Assembly (NCBI GenBank): GCA_017643025.1
Contig: JAEPOG010000009.1
Span: 1 to 50,915, forward strand
From: Rhizobiaceae bacterium
GTDB lineage: Bacteria; Pseudomonadota; Alphaproteobacteria; Rhizobiales; Rhizobiaceae
Reading direction: 5' to 3'
DNA: 50,915 bases
Translations under genes and position numbers: made by a program
In this document: in pieces, positions 25,539 to 33,686 of the stretch
Layout: every line of letters begins with the position of its first letter
How positions within the stretch are numbered: position 1 is the first letter of the stretch
Notes under the pieces: generated by a model
Seen by the model: the letters and a program-made list of their open reading frames with translations, nothing else
What the model was told of the DNA's origin: nothing
Database searches by the model: none

Positions 25539-25951
25539 GCCACGAAGCGCTGAAAACATATGAGGGCGCGACACCGGGGCAACAGATTTGCGAGGGGCAT
25601 ATCACTGTCACGCAGGCTGATATCGACGAATTTTGTCGGCTGCTCGGCTACGATCATCCGGCCTATCGGGCTGACGCACCGGGTGGTGCGATCGCGCCTC
25701 CATCCATGGGGCTCACTTACGGGCTGCGCCTGGGATGGGAGGCGGACGTCTTCCCGCCCGGCGTGATCCGCATGGGCGACGAGAACGTCCACGGTCACTC
25801 GGTGCGCGCAGGCGACGAACTGACGACCGCGTTGTCCATCGTCGACAAGTTCGAGCGAAAGGGCCGCAAGTTCCTGAAGTACGAATTCGTGACAACGAAT
25901 CAGTCGGGCCAGCTCGTCTGCTCCGTCAAATTCGCGGCCATCGTTGCGTGA
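25535..25951 (+). CDS. MaoC-like hydratase, non-catalytic (FAS1-like N) half
   Basis: 138 aa; ATG overlaps the E2 stop by 4 nt. It has the hot-dog pattern of the N-terminal half of double-hot-dog hydratases (ITVTQADIDEFCRLLGYDHP, GAIAPPSMGLTYGLRLGW, MGDENVHGHSVRAGDEL), but lacks the Asp-x5-His catalytic motif. It likely pairs with the next gene's product as a heteromeric enoyl-CoA hydratase, as known for ChsH1/ChsH2-type enzymes. Confidence 0.85.
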   Translation: MSHEALKTYEGATPGQQICEGHITVTQADIDEFCRLLGYDHPAYRADAPGGAIAPPSMGLTYGLRLGWEADVFPPGVIRMGDENVHGHSVRAGDELTTALSIVDKFERKGRKFLKYEFVTTNQSGQLVCSVKFAAIVA

Positions 25952-25958
25952 GGTGCCC

Positions 25959-26384
25959 GTGACTGCTGCGACGCCGATGACAGCAGGCGAGAAATTGCCG
26001 AGGGCCGAGATCGCGATCACGCAGGAGATGATCGACCGCTATGCGGCAATCTCCGGTGATTACAATCCGATCCATGTCGATGCCGAGGCCGCAGCAAAGT
26101 CTCCGTTCGGGGGCACGATCGCGCATGGCTGCATACCGATTGAGCCCGTCTTTAAAGCACTTCTTTCCCAGCTCGGCCGCCCGGACCTGCCATTCGGCAC
26201 GGAGTTCGAGCTTCGCTACCGTCAGCCGTCGAAGCCGGGCGATACGATTCACGTGGAAGCCGAGATTGTCGGGCAGGGCGACGACGGCAAATGGCAGATC
26301 GACATCGTCTGCCGCAACCAGTCGGGCGAGCCGGTTCTGGATGGCAAGTGCCGCGTACCATCCGACGACAGGCCAGGTTCATGA
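25959..26384 (+). CDS. MaoC-family enoyl-CoA hydratase, catalytic subunit
   Basis: 141 aa from GTG 25959 (GAGG upstream; a TTG at 25944 is less likely). Catalytic motif present: SGDYNPIHVDAEAAAKSPFG followed by IAHGCIPIEPVF, giving the Asp and His of R-hydratase 2-type enzymes. It hydrates the 2-enoyl-CoA made by the acyl-CoA dehydrogenase. It overlaps the next gene by 4 nt and follows its probable partner directly. Confidence 0.88.
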   Translation: MTAATPMTAGEKLPRAEIAITQEMIDRYAAISGDYNPIHVDAEAAAKSPFGGTIAHGCIPIEPVFKALLSQLGRPDLPFGTEFELRYRQPSKPGDTIHVEAEIVGQGDDGKWQIDIVCRNQSGEPVLDGKCRVPSDDRPGS

Positions 26385-27802
26385 GCGGCACTGGCGACCC
26401 CAGGCACATGATCGTAATCGGAGGCGGCGTCGGCGGATACACGGCCGCGATACGCGGTGCTCGTCACGGCATGAAGGTGACGCTGGTCGAGGACAACGCG
26501 CTCGGTGGCACCTGCCTGAACGTCGGCTGCATTCCGACGAAGAGCCTCCTGCACAACTCGCGCATGATCCGCGAACTACCGCATCACCTCGAGCTTGTCG
26601 GCAGCGAAGCATTTGTGGAGCTGAAGCAGGACGTGTTTGGAAATCTAGGCGTCGAGAAGTCGGCGGCGGTCGATCGTCTGGTGCAGGGCGTCGAGACTCT
26701 GATCAAGCGCAACCGCATCACGCATGTTCAAGACCGGGCCGTGTTGTCGAGCGCAAACGCGGTCAGGCTGGAGAAGGCGGGGCGCGAGATATCAGGCGAT
26801 ATTGTCGTACTGGCGACAGGTTCGGTCCCCGCAATACCGAAGGTGAAGGGTATTGACTGCGAAGGGGTCGTTACCAGTGATGCCGCGATAGATCTGAAAG
26901 AGTGCCCGAAGCAGCTCGCGATCATGGGCGGGGGCGTTATCGGCGTCGAGTTCGCACAGATATTCGCCAATCTCGGAACCGAGGTCACCATCATCGAGAT
27001 TGCCGACACCATCCTTACCGAGGAAGATCCGGAAGCCGCGGCGGTGCTCGCGAAAGTGCTGGAAGGCGAGGGCGTCTCAATGCGCACTGGCACACGCGTC
27101 GACGAGATCAAGGCGGTGAAATCCCGCCTGCAGCTGAACCTCAAGGGCGCTGCCGGCGATGATCGTATCGAAGCGGATATGATTCTGGTTGCCACCGGCC
27201 GCAAGCCCAATATCGACGGGGTTGGCCTGGAAGCGGCTTCCGTCGACACGCGCCATGGGGCGATTGTCGTCGACGAGCGGATGCGCACGAGCGCGCCCGG
27301 CGTATATGCGGTGGGGGACGCTACAGGCGGGCCACTGCTCGCGCATCGTGCAACCGCACAGGCCGAGTGTGCGCTCGCCGACATCCTCGGCACCCCGGCG
27401 CCGGCGATGTCGGCGCTTGCCATGCCGCGCGCCGTCTACACTCATCCGGAAATCGCGAGCGTTGGTTTGAGCGAGGCGGAGGCACGCTCCCGAGGCCCCG
27501 TAAAGGTCGGTCGTTCTCCATTTTCGGCGAACGGCAAGGCGCTGGTGGACGGACATGCCGAGGGCTTCGTCAAGATCGTCGCGGACGCGGAATACGAGCA
27601 GATACTGGGCATCACGATGGTCGGTCCCGATGTGTCGAACCTCTTGGGAGAAGCGACGCTGGCGGTGCAGATGGAACTGACCCTGTCGGCACTCATGTTC
27701 ACGGTTCACGCGCATCCGACGCTTTCGGAGGCGTTGGCCGAAGCCGCGCACGATGCCCATGATGGCGGCGCAATCCACATGCCGCCGGCGCGCAAGAGAT
27801 AA
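26381..27802 (+). CDS. lpdA: dihydrolipoamide dehydrogenase (E3)
   Basis: 473 aa from ATG 26381, coupled to the preceding stop (ATGA). The FAD motif IVIGGGVGGYTAA is followed by the redox disulfide GGTCLNVGCIPTKSLL (Cys45 and Cys50), then the NAD motif AIMGGGVIGVEFAQIF, the second FAD motif GVYAVGDATGGPLLAH, and the active-site His-Glu region HAHPTLSEALAEAA. It reoxidises the E2 lipoyl arm with NAD. Having a dedicated E3 makes this dehydrogenase complex self-contained. Confidence 0.95.
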   Translation: MSGTGDPRHMIVIGGGVGGYTAAIRGARHGMKVTLVEDNALGGTCLNVGCIPTKSLLHNSRMIRELPHHLELVGSEAFVELKQDVFGNLGVEKSAAVDRLVQGVETLIKRNRITHVQDRAVLSSANAVRLEKAGREISGDIVVLATGSVPAIPKVKGIDCEGVVTSDAAIDLKECPKQLAIMGGGVIGVEFAQIFANLGTEVTIIEIADTILTEEDPEAAAVLAKVLEGEGVSMRTGTRVDEIKAVKSRLQLNLKGAAGDDRIEADMILVATGRKPNIDGVGLEAASVDTRHGAIVVDERMRTSAPGVYAVGDATGGPLLAHRATAQAECALADILGTPAPAMSALAMPRAVYTHPEIASVGLSEAEARSRGPVKVGRSPFSANGKALVDGHAEGFVKIVADAEYEQILGITMVGPDVSNLLGEATLAVQMELTLSALMFTVHAHPTLSEALAEAAHDAHDGGAIHMPPARKR

Positions 27803-27844
27803 GGTCCGCGCAGGACGGCGCGGCTTGGGAGGAGGAGCAAGAGG

Positions 27845-29434
27845 ATGGACGCCAGCGGCAAATTGACCGTTCCGGAACTGCTGGGATTGCAGGTCGCCCG
27901 CAATCCCGACAAGGAATTCCTCGTCTATGAGGACAGTCAGGGCGCGGTTTCCCGCTACACCTATCGCGAGATTGCCGACAAGGTTGCAGCCTTGGCCACT
28001 CATCTCGCCGGCGCGGGCTTTGGCGTGGGCGACCATGTTGCTGTTATGCTCAGCAACGGCCCCGAATTCCTGGTCGCATGGTTCGCGACCAACCGGATCG
28101 GCGCGGTGACGGTCCCCGTCAACGTGCATTATTCTGCTGACGAACTTGCCTATCTGCTGGAGAATTCCGACAGCAAAGCGCTTGTTCTCGAAGAGCGCTT
28201 CCGGGAAACCTTCAGCAGGATAGGAGATCGTGTTCCAGAACTGAAGTTGCGCATCCTCGCCCGAACGGACAAGGCGGTCGAAGGCTTCGCCTTGTTCGAC
28301 GAGATCTTGTCCGCAGGTAGGACGGCTGCCATCGAGGTTGAAATCGACCCCGACATGCCTTCGCAGATCATCTACACTTCGGGCACCACGTCGCGTCCAA
28401 AGGGTGCAGTGCTCGACCATCGCAATTCGGTGTTGCGCGGAATTTCGGTCGCCATGCTCCTGGGGATGCGCCAGACCGACAGGATTTGCGTCGTGTTGCC
28501 GTTGTTTCACGTCAACGCGCAGTTTGTCGGTGTCATCCCGACGCTGACGGTTGGTGGCACGGTGGTCCTGCTCGAGTCGTTCAGTGCCACCCGATACTGG
28601 TCGCAGGTCAGGAGCCACAAATGCGACGGCATCAGCATCGTGCCGATGATGCTGCGCACAATGCTGGCGCAGCCGCCGTCGCCGGACGATGCCGACCATG
28701 ATGTGCGTTTCTCCTTCTACGCACTGCCAACCTCGCCCGAGGAGTGGGAAAGTTTCGAGCGGCGCTTCAACGTCACGCTAGTCGAGGGATACGGTCTGAC
28801 GGAGACTTACGGCATCTGCACCGCGAACCCGCTCGTATACGGGCAGACCAAACGTCACTGCATCGGCCTCCCGCTCCCCGGCCACGAGGTACGGGTGCTG
28901 GACGCCGAGCTGAACGAGGTGCCGCGAGGCGAAATCGGAAACATCGCGATTGCGGGAAAGCCGTTGTTTCAGGGCTACTACAAGAACCCGGAAGCGTCGG
29001 CCGAGTGCCGGCACGATGGCTGGTTCCTGACTGGCGACAACGGCTATTTCGACGAGGACGGCTACCTCAATTTCTTCGACCGCTCCAAGGACGTGATCAA
29101 GCGGGCCGGGGAAAACATCGCCGCGACCGAGGTTGAACGCGTGCTCAACGATCATCCGAAGGTGATGGAGAGCGCCGTCATCGGCGTGTTCGACCGGCTG
29201 CGCGACGAGGCGGTGAAAGCCTACGTCGTGCTGCAGAAGGGCGCGGAACTTGAAGAGGCGGAGTTGATTGGCTGGTGCGCCGACCATATCGCGAAATTCA
29301 AAGTTCCGAGCTTCATCGAGTTTCGGGATGATCTGCCGAAAACGTCGATCGGCAAGATCCAGAAGTATCTGCTGAAGGCGGAACACAAGGCGCAGATGGA
29401 AGCGCAGGGCAGCGCGACGTCCATTGCCGACTGA
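27845..29434 (+). CDS. AMP-forming acyl-CoA synthetase
   Basis: 529 aa; strong GGAGGAGG-type ribosome site in the 42-nt gap after lpdA. ANL-superfamily motifs: P-loop IIYTSGTTSRPKGAVL, LVEGYGLTETYG, DGWFLTGDNGYFDEDGYL, DRSKDVIKRAGENIAATEVE and the C-terminal catalytic Lys in KTSIGKIQKYLL. It activates a carboxylic acid to its CoA thioester with ATP. As last gene of the operon it probably activates the acid imported by the TRAP system or a later intermediate. Confidence 0.93.
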   Translation: MDASGKLTVPELLGLQVARNPDKEFLVYEDSQGAVSRYTYREIADKVAALATHLAGAGFGVGDHVAVMLSNGPEFLVAWFATNRIGAVTVPVNVHYSADELAYLLENSDSKALVLEERFRETFSRIGDRVPELKLRILARTDKAVEGFALFDEILSAGRTAAIEVEIDPDMPSQIIYTSGTTSRPKGAVLDHRNSVLRGISVAMLLGMRQTDRICVVLPLFHVNAQFVGVIPTLTVGGTVVLLESFSATRYWSQVRSHKCDGISIVPMMLRTMLAQPPSPDDADHDVRFSFYALPTSPEEWESFERRFNVTLVEGYGLTETYGICTANPLVYGQTKRHCIGLPLPGHEVRVLDAELNEVPRGEIGNIAIAGKPLFQGYYKNPEASAECRHDGWFLTGDNGYFDEDGYLNFFDRSKDVIKRAGENIAATEVERVLNDHPKVMESAVIGVFDRLRDEAVKAYVVLQKGAELEEAELIGWCADHIAKFKVPSFIEFRDDLPKTSIGKIQKYLLKAEHKAQMEAQGSATSIAD

Positions 29435-29487
29435 GGCATCTCATGTGAGGCGGCGCGCGCGAGGCCGCACCGGCGGCTTGACGGGCG

Positions 29488-29994
29488 TCAGATGCGCGCA
29501 ATGACTGGTGACGGCGCATTCACGGGGTTGTCGTATCTCTCCGCCAGTTCGAACGGTGGGTCGGCCCAGCCCTCAGATCCCACGACAGTCAACCTGCGAT
29601 TGGCGATACGCCAGCCGACATCAGTCAATTTCATTCGATCACTGTAGCGGCCCCACACTTCCATCCGCCTTCCGTCTTCGGAGGACAAATGCCACGCGTA
29701 GACGTAAGCGGTGGACTGCGCCGACGTGTCGCTGTCGAAGACAACGCGGACGTTGGAGAGATGGTGGCTCGTTCTTGTGAAGGCTGCGAGCGTCTTGGCG
29801 AACATCATCCGCAGGTTGTCGCGCCCTACGACCGCATGTCTGGAGCCGAGTTCAAATACGCCGTTTTCCGCAAAAACCGCCTGCACGAGCGTCTCTGGAT
29901 CGTTGCGGTCCACATAGACGCTGTAGTCCACTAGAACTTCGCCGATTAGCCGCCTCTGTTCCAGCTCCCATGTGATGCGTGTCGCGTCCTGCAT
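29488..29994 (-). CDS. SnoaL/NTF2-like protein
   Basis: 168 aa from ATG 29994 (GGGAGGCACGTA upstream; the frame is open to 30051). A typical cystatin-like SnoaL fold: LEQRRLIGEVLVDYSVYVDR, VFAENGVFELG, a central Asp/His-rich part (TRTSHHLSNVRVVFD), RMEVWGRYSDRMKLTDVGWR. Members act as small hydratases, isomerases or dehydratases on polycyclic or terpenoid-like substrates. It starts 20 nt after the acyl-CoA synthetase stop, so the two form an operon. Confidence 0.82.
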   Translation of the reverse strand: MQDATRITWELEQRRLIGEVLVDYSVYVDRNDPETLVQAVFAENGVFELGSRHAVVGRDNLRMMFAKTLAAFTRTSHHLSNVRVVFDSDTSAQSTAYVYAWHLSSEDGRRMEVWGRYSDRMKLTDVGWRIANRRLTVVGSEGWADPPFELAERYDNPVNAPSPVIARI

Positions 29995-30013
29995 TACGTG
30001 CCTCCCGGATTTC

Positions 30014-31597
30014 TCAGCCGCGCATTCGCGACGCCGTAGCCGTGCCGGCACTGCGCAATTGCTGCTTCAATATCTTGCCGGTCGGAGTCTTCGGCAGTTC
30101 GCTCTCGTGAATTTCGATGAACAGCGGCAGCATGTATTTCGGCAGCCGGTTGGACAGGTAGCCGTATAGATCTTCCGCGGTCAGCGACACCCCGTCTCTC
30201 AGGGCGATGATGGCCTTGATCTCGTCCTCACCGTCATCGGACGGAACGGCGACGGCTGCCGATTCCAGAACGGCCGGGTGGGTCTCGATTTCCGCTTCTA
30301 CCTCGTAGGACGAGATGTTTTCGCCGCGCCGTCGGATGGCATCTTTCAGCCGGTCAACGAAGTAAAAGTTGCCCTCCTCGTCGCATCGGAAGACGTCCCC
30401 GGTATGGAACCACAGATTTGTCCTGCTCTCGGCCGTCTTTTCAGAATTTCGCCAGTAACCGAGCGAGAACTCCCAGGCCCGATCGCTTCTCAGAACAAGT
30501 TCGCCCGATGAGCCTGCCGGGACGGGCTCGTCCAGTGCGTCCACGATGCGTGCATCGACTCCTGGTCGTGGGCGGCCGCAAGACGTGCCGTTAGCCAGCC
30601 TTTGATGGTCCGACCGGAGAGGCACGGACACTTCGGTCATGTTGTAGAAGGTGTAGACCTCGACACCGAAGCGCTGCTTGAACCCTTCCAGATTTGCAGG
30701 CAGCGGGATCACTATCGCCTTGCGCAGAGAGTGGTCGCGGTCGGTTGCTCCAGCTGGAGCGGACAGCAGAAAATTGGGCATGGTCGACAGCAGGATGGTG
30801 GCCGTCGCCCCATATCTGCGAACGTCGTCCCAGAAGAAGCTGACGCTGAACTTCTCCCTTATGGCCATTGTCGCGCCCGCAATCAGCACGAGACCCACCA
30901 TCTGCGAAAGGCCGACATGGAACATCGGAAGGGTCATGTAGAAGACGTCGTTCTCATCGATCCACTCTGCGGGTACCTGCGCGGTGACGTAGGCCTGCCT
31001 GTACGAATAGAGCACGCCCTTGGAGGGCCCAGTCGTGCCGGAGGTGTAAAAGATTGCCATTGGGTCCGACGCGCTGACTGTCGTCGTCAACGGTTTGTCG
31101 TCGTCAGAATACAGAGAGGAGGTCGCGACCAACTCCCATGGCGCGTCAGCCGAAGTCTGGTCGGTGATCTCGGGATAGACGGCAATAGACTTCAGCGACG
31201 GAAGCTCGCCCGAAAGCGCCTGCCACCGCTCGAGATGATGGCTCCACACGATAGCCAGTTTCGCGCCGGAATCATTTGCCTGATGGCGCAGAAGGTTGCC
31301 CATATAGGCATCGTTGACCGGCACCATCAGAGCACCGAGCTTGCACAGCGCCAGCCAGAGGAGGATGTGATCGACACCGCTCGGGATCATCACGAGAACC
31401 CGGTTGCCCTTGGTTACTCCCTGCCTTGCGAGACCATGGGCGTAGCGGTTCGACTGCAGCTCGACGTCGCGATAAGTGAGCGAGGCATCGCCCAGCAGAA
31501 GAAGCGGCTTATCCGGCGTCAGCGACGCGCGCCGGGCCAGCAGGCGATGGAAAATCTCGCCGTCATCAGAGTCTGACGCTTCGGTATCCTCGCTCAT
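30014..31597 (-). CDS. AMP-forming acyl-CoA synthetase
   Basis: 527 aa from ATG 31597, preceded by GGAGGAACC; an in-frame ATG at 31678 would add residues with no support. Motifs: MAIFYTSGTTGPSKGVLYSY (P-loop), YTFYNMTEVS, LWFHTGDVFRCDEEGNFYF, DRLKDAIRRRGENISSYEVE and KTPTGKILKQQL with the catalytic Lys. The layout resembles carnitine/crotonobetaine-CoA ligase (CaiC-like) synthetases. It is distinct from the synthetase at 27845, so two acids may be activated. It carries its own promoter with the shared operator. Confidence 0.92.
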   Translation of the reverse strand: MSEDTEASDSDDGEIFHRLLARRASLTPDKPLLLLGDASLTYRDVELQSNRYAHGLARQGVTKGNRVLVMIPSGVDHILLWLALCKLGALMVPVNDAYMGNLLRHQANDSGAKLAIVWSHHLERWQALSGELPSLKSIAVYPEITDQTSADAPWELVATSSLYSDDDKPLTTTVSASDPMAIFYTSGTTGPSKGVLYSYRQAYVTAQVPAEWIDENDVFYMTLPMFHVGLSQMVGLVLIAGATMAIREKFSVSFFWDDVRRYGATATILLSTMPNFLLSAPAGATDRDHSLRKAIVIPLPANLEGFKQRFGVEVYTFYNMTEVSVPLRSDHQRLANGTSCGRPRPGVDARIVDALDEPVPAGSSGELVLRSDRAWEFSLGYWRNSEKTAESRTNLWFHTGDVFRCDEEGNFYFVDRLKDAIRRRGENISSYEVEAEIETHPAVLESAAVAVPSDDGEDEIKAIIALRDGVSLTAEDLYGYLSNRLPKYMLPLFIEIHESELPKTPTGKILKQQLRSAGTATASRMRG

Positions 31598-31616
31598 GGT
31601 TCCTCCATGGGACATA

Positions 31617-31645
31617 ATTATACCTGCGAGTATGAAGATTGTCGA
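31617..31645 (-). promoter_or_regulatory. promoter and operator of the minus-strand synthetase operon
   Basis: On the minus strand TCGACA (-35, 31640-31645), 17 nt, TATAAT (-10, 31617-31622). The palindrome ATACTCGCAGGTAT (31620-31633) runs into the -10 exactly as at 14411. This is the best-formed promoter in the window. Confidence 0.6.
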
Positions 31646-31749
31646 TTGCCATGGGTGAAGCCACATCAACCAGTCCATTGCAGTCCTTGCATATAGGTTG
31701 CTCGCCTGCGGATGTGAGCTGCTCCCCGATCCTTGGACAGATTTCCAGC

Positions 31750-31942
31750 TGGTTTAAGCTACTCTCAGAGGTGGTGCCGCCTGGTGAGACAGTTTGGCGG
31801 CTTGGCTAAGGTGGATCGGGTTCGTTTTATGCCGCCAACTGCTCCGTCATTTGCGCCGTAGCATAGACCTCGTCGGGTGTCCTGCCGGCGAAGGTCGAGT
31901 GCGGGCGTCGCCGATTGTACAACTCGACGACGGAACGCCCAC
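31750..31942 (-). mobile_element. IS3-family OrfB C-terminal remnant
   Basis: About 38 codons survive, reading VVELYNRRRPHSTFAGRTPD then EVYATAQMTEQLAA and a stop at 31827. The YNRRRPHST block is the conserved ending of IS3 OrfB. The rest of the element is gone; non-coding IS end sequence probably extends to about 31750. Confidence 0.7.
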
Positions 31943-31947
31943 GGGAC

Positions 31948-32190
31948 CGGTTTTGAGCGCAAGCTTCTTTACCCATGGCATCCCTGGACTGGACGGCAAG
32001 TCTTTATCCACGAGGTGATCGAGAAGAAGGACGCAGCGGTTTTCCGCTGCACCCTTTCGGGCCAGTCATTGCATCGGTGGCTGGAGATTCCGGCGTGGAT
32101 GTTCGACCGGGTGGTCAGCGCGAGCTGGCGCATCACGGATGCTCCGCACGTCGATCTTGCTGCGCTTGGCACCCTGGCGACACTTCTCCG
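31948..32190 (+). pseudogene. DUF5372-like fragment
   Basis: An 80-residue stretch without a clear start: FERKLLYPWHPWTGRQVFIH, then FRCTLSGQSLHRWLEIPAWM and HVDLAALGTLATLLR. The HP-x-x-G-R-x-F beginning and the W-L-E-I-P-A-W-M block fit small DUF5372-type proteins found beside recombinases and IS elements. It is joined without a stop to shifted transposase sequence downstream, so the open frame 31877-33418 is chimeric. Confidence 0.4.
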
Positions 32191-33418
32191 GGGTTCAGGA
32201 GCCGCGCAGCGCGACCGCGGCGCGCGTTGCGGCGAGCGAATGTCCGATCCTTATACTGCAGGACACGACCGAGTTCATCTACAGTCGCGCACAGCCGGGC
32301 AAAATCGGCTTCACCAAGACAATCAACTCCGGGCGCTACAAGGCCGGGCAGCCCAACATGCTGACCTTGTGCGGGGTGCTGATGCATTCGAGCCTGGCCG
32401 TCACCCTCACCGGCACACCCTCGGTCTGGCGGCGGTGAAGTTCTGGACACGTACGAAATTCAAGGGAACGCTCGCGCTCAAGCGGCACATCAATCCCACG
32501 CGCGTGCCGATCGAGACGAAGGAGAGCTACCGCTGGCTGGAGAACCTGCGCCAGTCCATCGCGCTCGTTGGCACGCCCGAGCGCTGCGTGCATGTGGGTG
32601 ACCGGGAGAGCGACATCTACGAGCTCTATTGCACCGCGCAGGATCTTGGTACCAGCTTCCTCGTACGGGTGCAGACGAACAGGCTGGCGGAGCGGCCTGC
32701 CGATGCTGCGCCACACGATCCTGCTCATCGCATCTTCGCCCAACTTGCGGCGGCGCCTTGGGCGGGACGTTATCGCATTAAGGTCGATCAGGACGAGACG
32801 ACCTGGCTGCAGGTGAAGTTCGCCGCCATCAATACCTTGCCGCCCGTGGGCAAGCAGAAGCGCTACAGTCCGCAGGTTCTGACCTACATCCACGCCCTCG
32901 AAGAGAATCCGCCGCCCGGTCGCGAGCCGATCGACTGGAAGCTGGTCACCAACTTGCCGGTCGAGGATCTCTCCTCGGTAATCGAGAAGCTCGGCTGGTA
33001 CGCCCTGCGCTGGAAGGCGGAGGTGTTCCACAAGGTCATGAAATCCGGCTGCCGTGCCGAGGACGCGAGGCTCGAGACGGCCGAGAGACTGGCGAAGTTC
33101 CTCGCCCTCATCGCCGTGGTCAGCTGGCGCATATTCTTCGTCACCATGTCGGCACGCGCCGAGCCAGACGCAGTGCCCGACAGCGTTCTCACCTTCGCCG
33201 AGATCGCCGCGCTCGACCGGATCGACGCATCCCGAATGCGACCGCGCCTCCAGCGGCCCACGCTCGCCGCCTATCTGTTGCAAATCGCCATGCTTGGGAG
33301 TTATCTCGCCCGCAAACATGATCCGCCTCCAGGCAATATGGTCGTCTGGCGCGGCATGACCCGCCTGCACGACATCACATTCGGCATCTCCATTGGATCA
33401 AGCCGACGATGTGGGTAA
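32191..33418 (+). pseudogene. IS4-family (IS50/Tn5-like) transposase, truncated and frameshifted
   Basis: The first part is in one frame (CPILILQDTTEFIYSRAQPG, catalytic Asp), the rest in another from about 32407 (LGLAAVKFWTRTKFKGTLAL; VHVGDRESDIYEL, second Asp). A one-base deletion in the GTC-ACC-CTC stretch explains the shift. The C-terminal Y-R-E-K signature is intact (WYALRWKAEVFHKVMKSG). The N-terminal domain is missing. Inactive remnant. Confidence 0.85.
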
Positions 33419-33495
33419 TTGAAAGCCTCACCGGAGGTGTACGGCTAGCTAGCTAAGTAGCTCGTGCACTTCGCGCGGCGCGCCAGCAGATTGCC

Positions 33496-33666
33496 GCGGT
33501 AAGCTGGTACATTAGGCGTCGGCTTGTGAGGGGGGATGAACCATGCAGACGATTTGCCGAAAAGGCCGCCATCCTGGCCATGCCTGCCGCCGAGCCGCAC
33601 GAGCTTTGCGGCGGCTGCCATATCGAGAGCGGCGTCGATGCCGATGGCAACGTTGTCGGCATCTAA
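33496..33666 (+). pseudogene. unrecognised C-terminal remnant
   Basis: A startless frame reading RRFAEKAAILAMPAAEPHEL, then CGGCHIESGVDADGNVVGI and a stop. The CxxCH-like cluster looks coding, but I do not recognise a family. It lies between IS4 debris and the amidohydrolase gene's end; nothing else is seen in 33419-33686. Confidence 0.2.
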
Positions 33667-33686
33667 ACGGCATTGGAAGAGCTGTC

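Noticed and set aside
27077..28699. 540-codon minus-strand frame
   Set aside because: Shadow of lpdA and the acyl-CoA synthetase; low-complexity basic translation.
29435..29487. Bidirectional terminator between the convergent operons
   Set aside because: Only a 5-bp GCGGC/GCCGC stem could be found; too weak to call.
31877..33418. A single 513-aa gene
   Set aside because: The frame joins a DUF5372-like fragment to a truncated IS4 transposase whose middle part is in another frame; it is chimeric.
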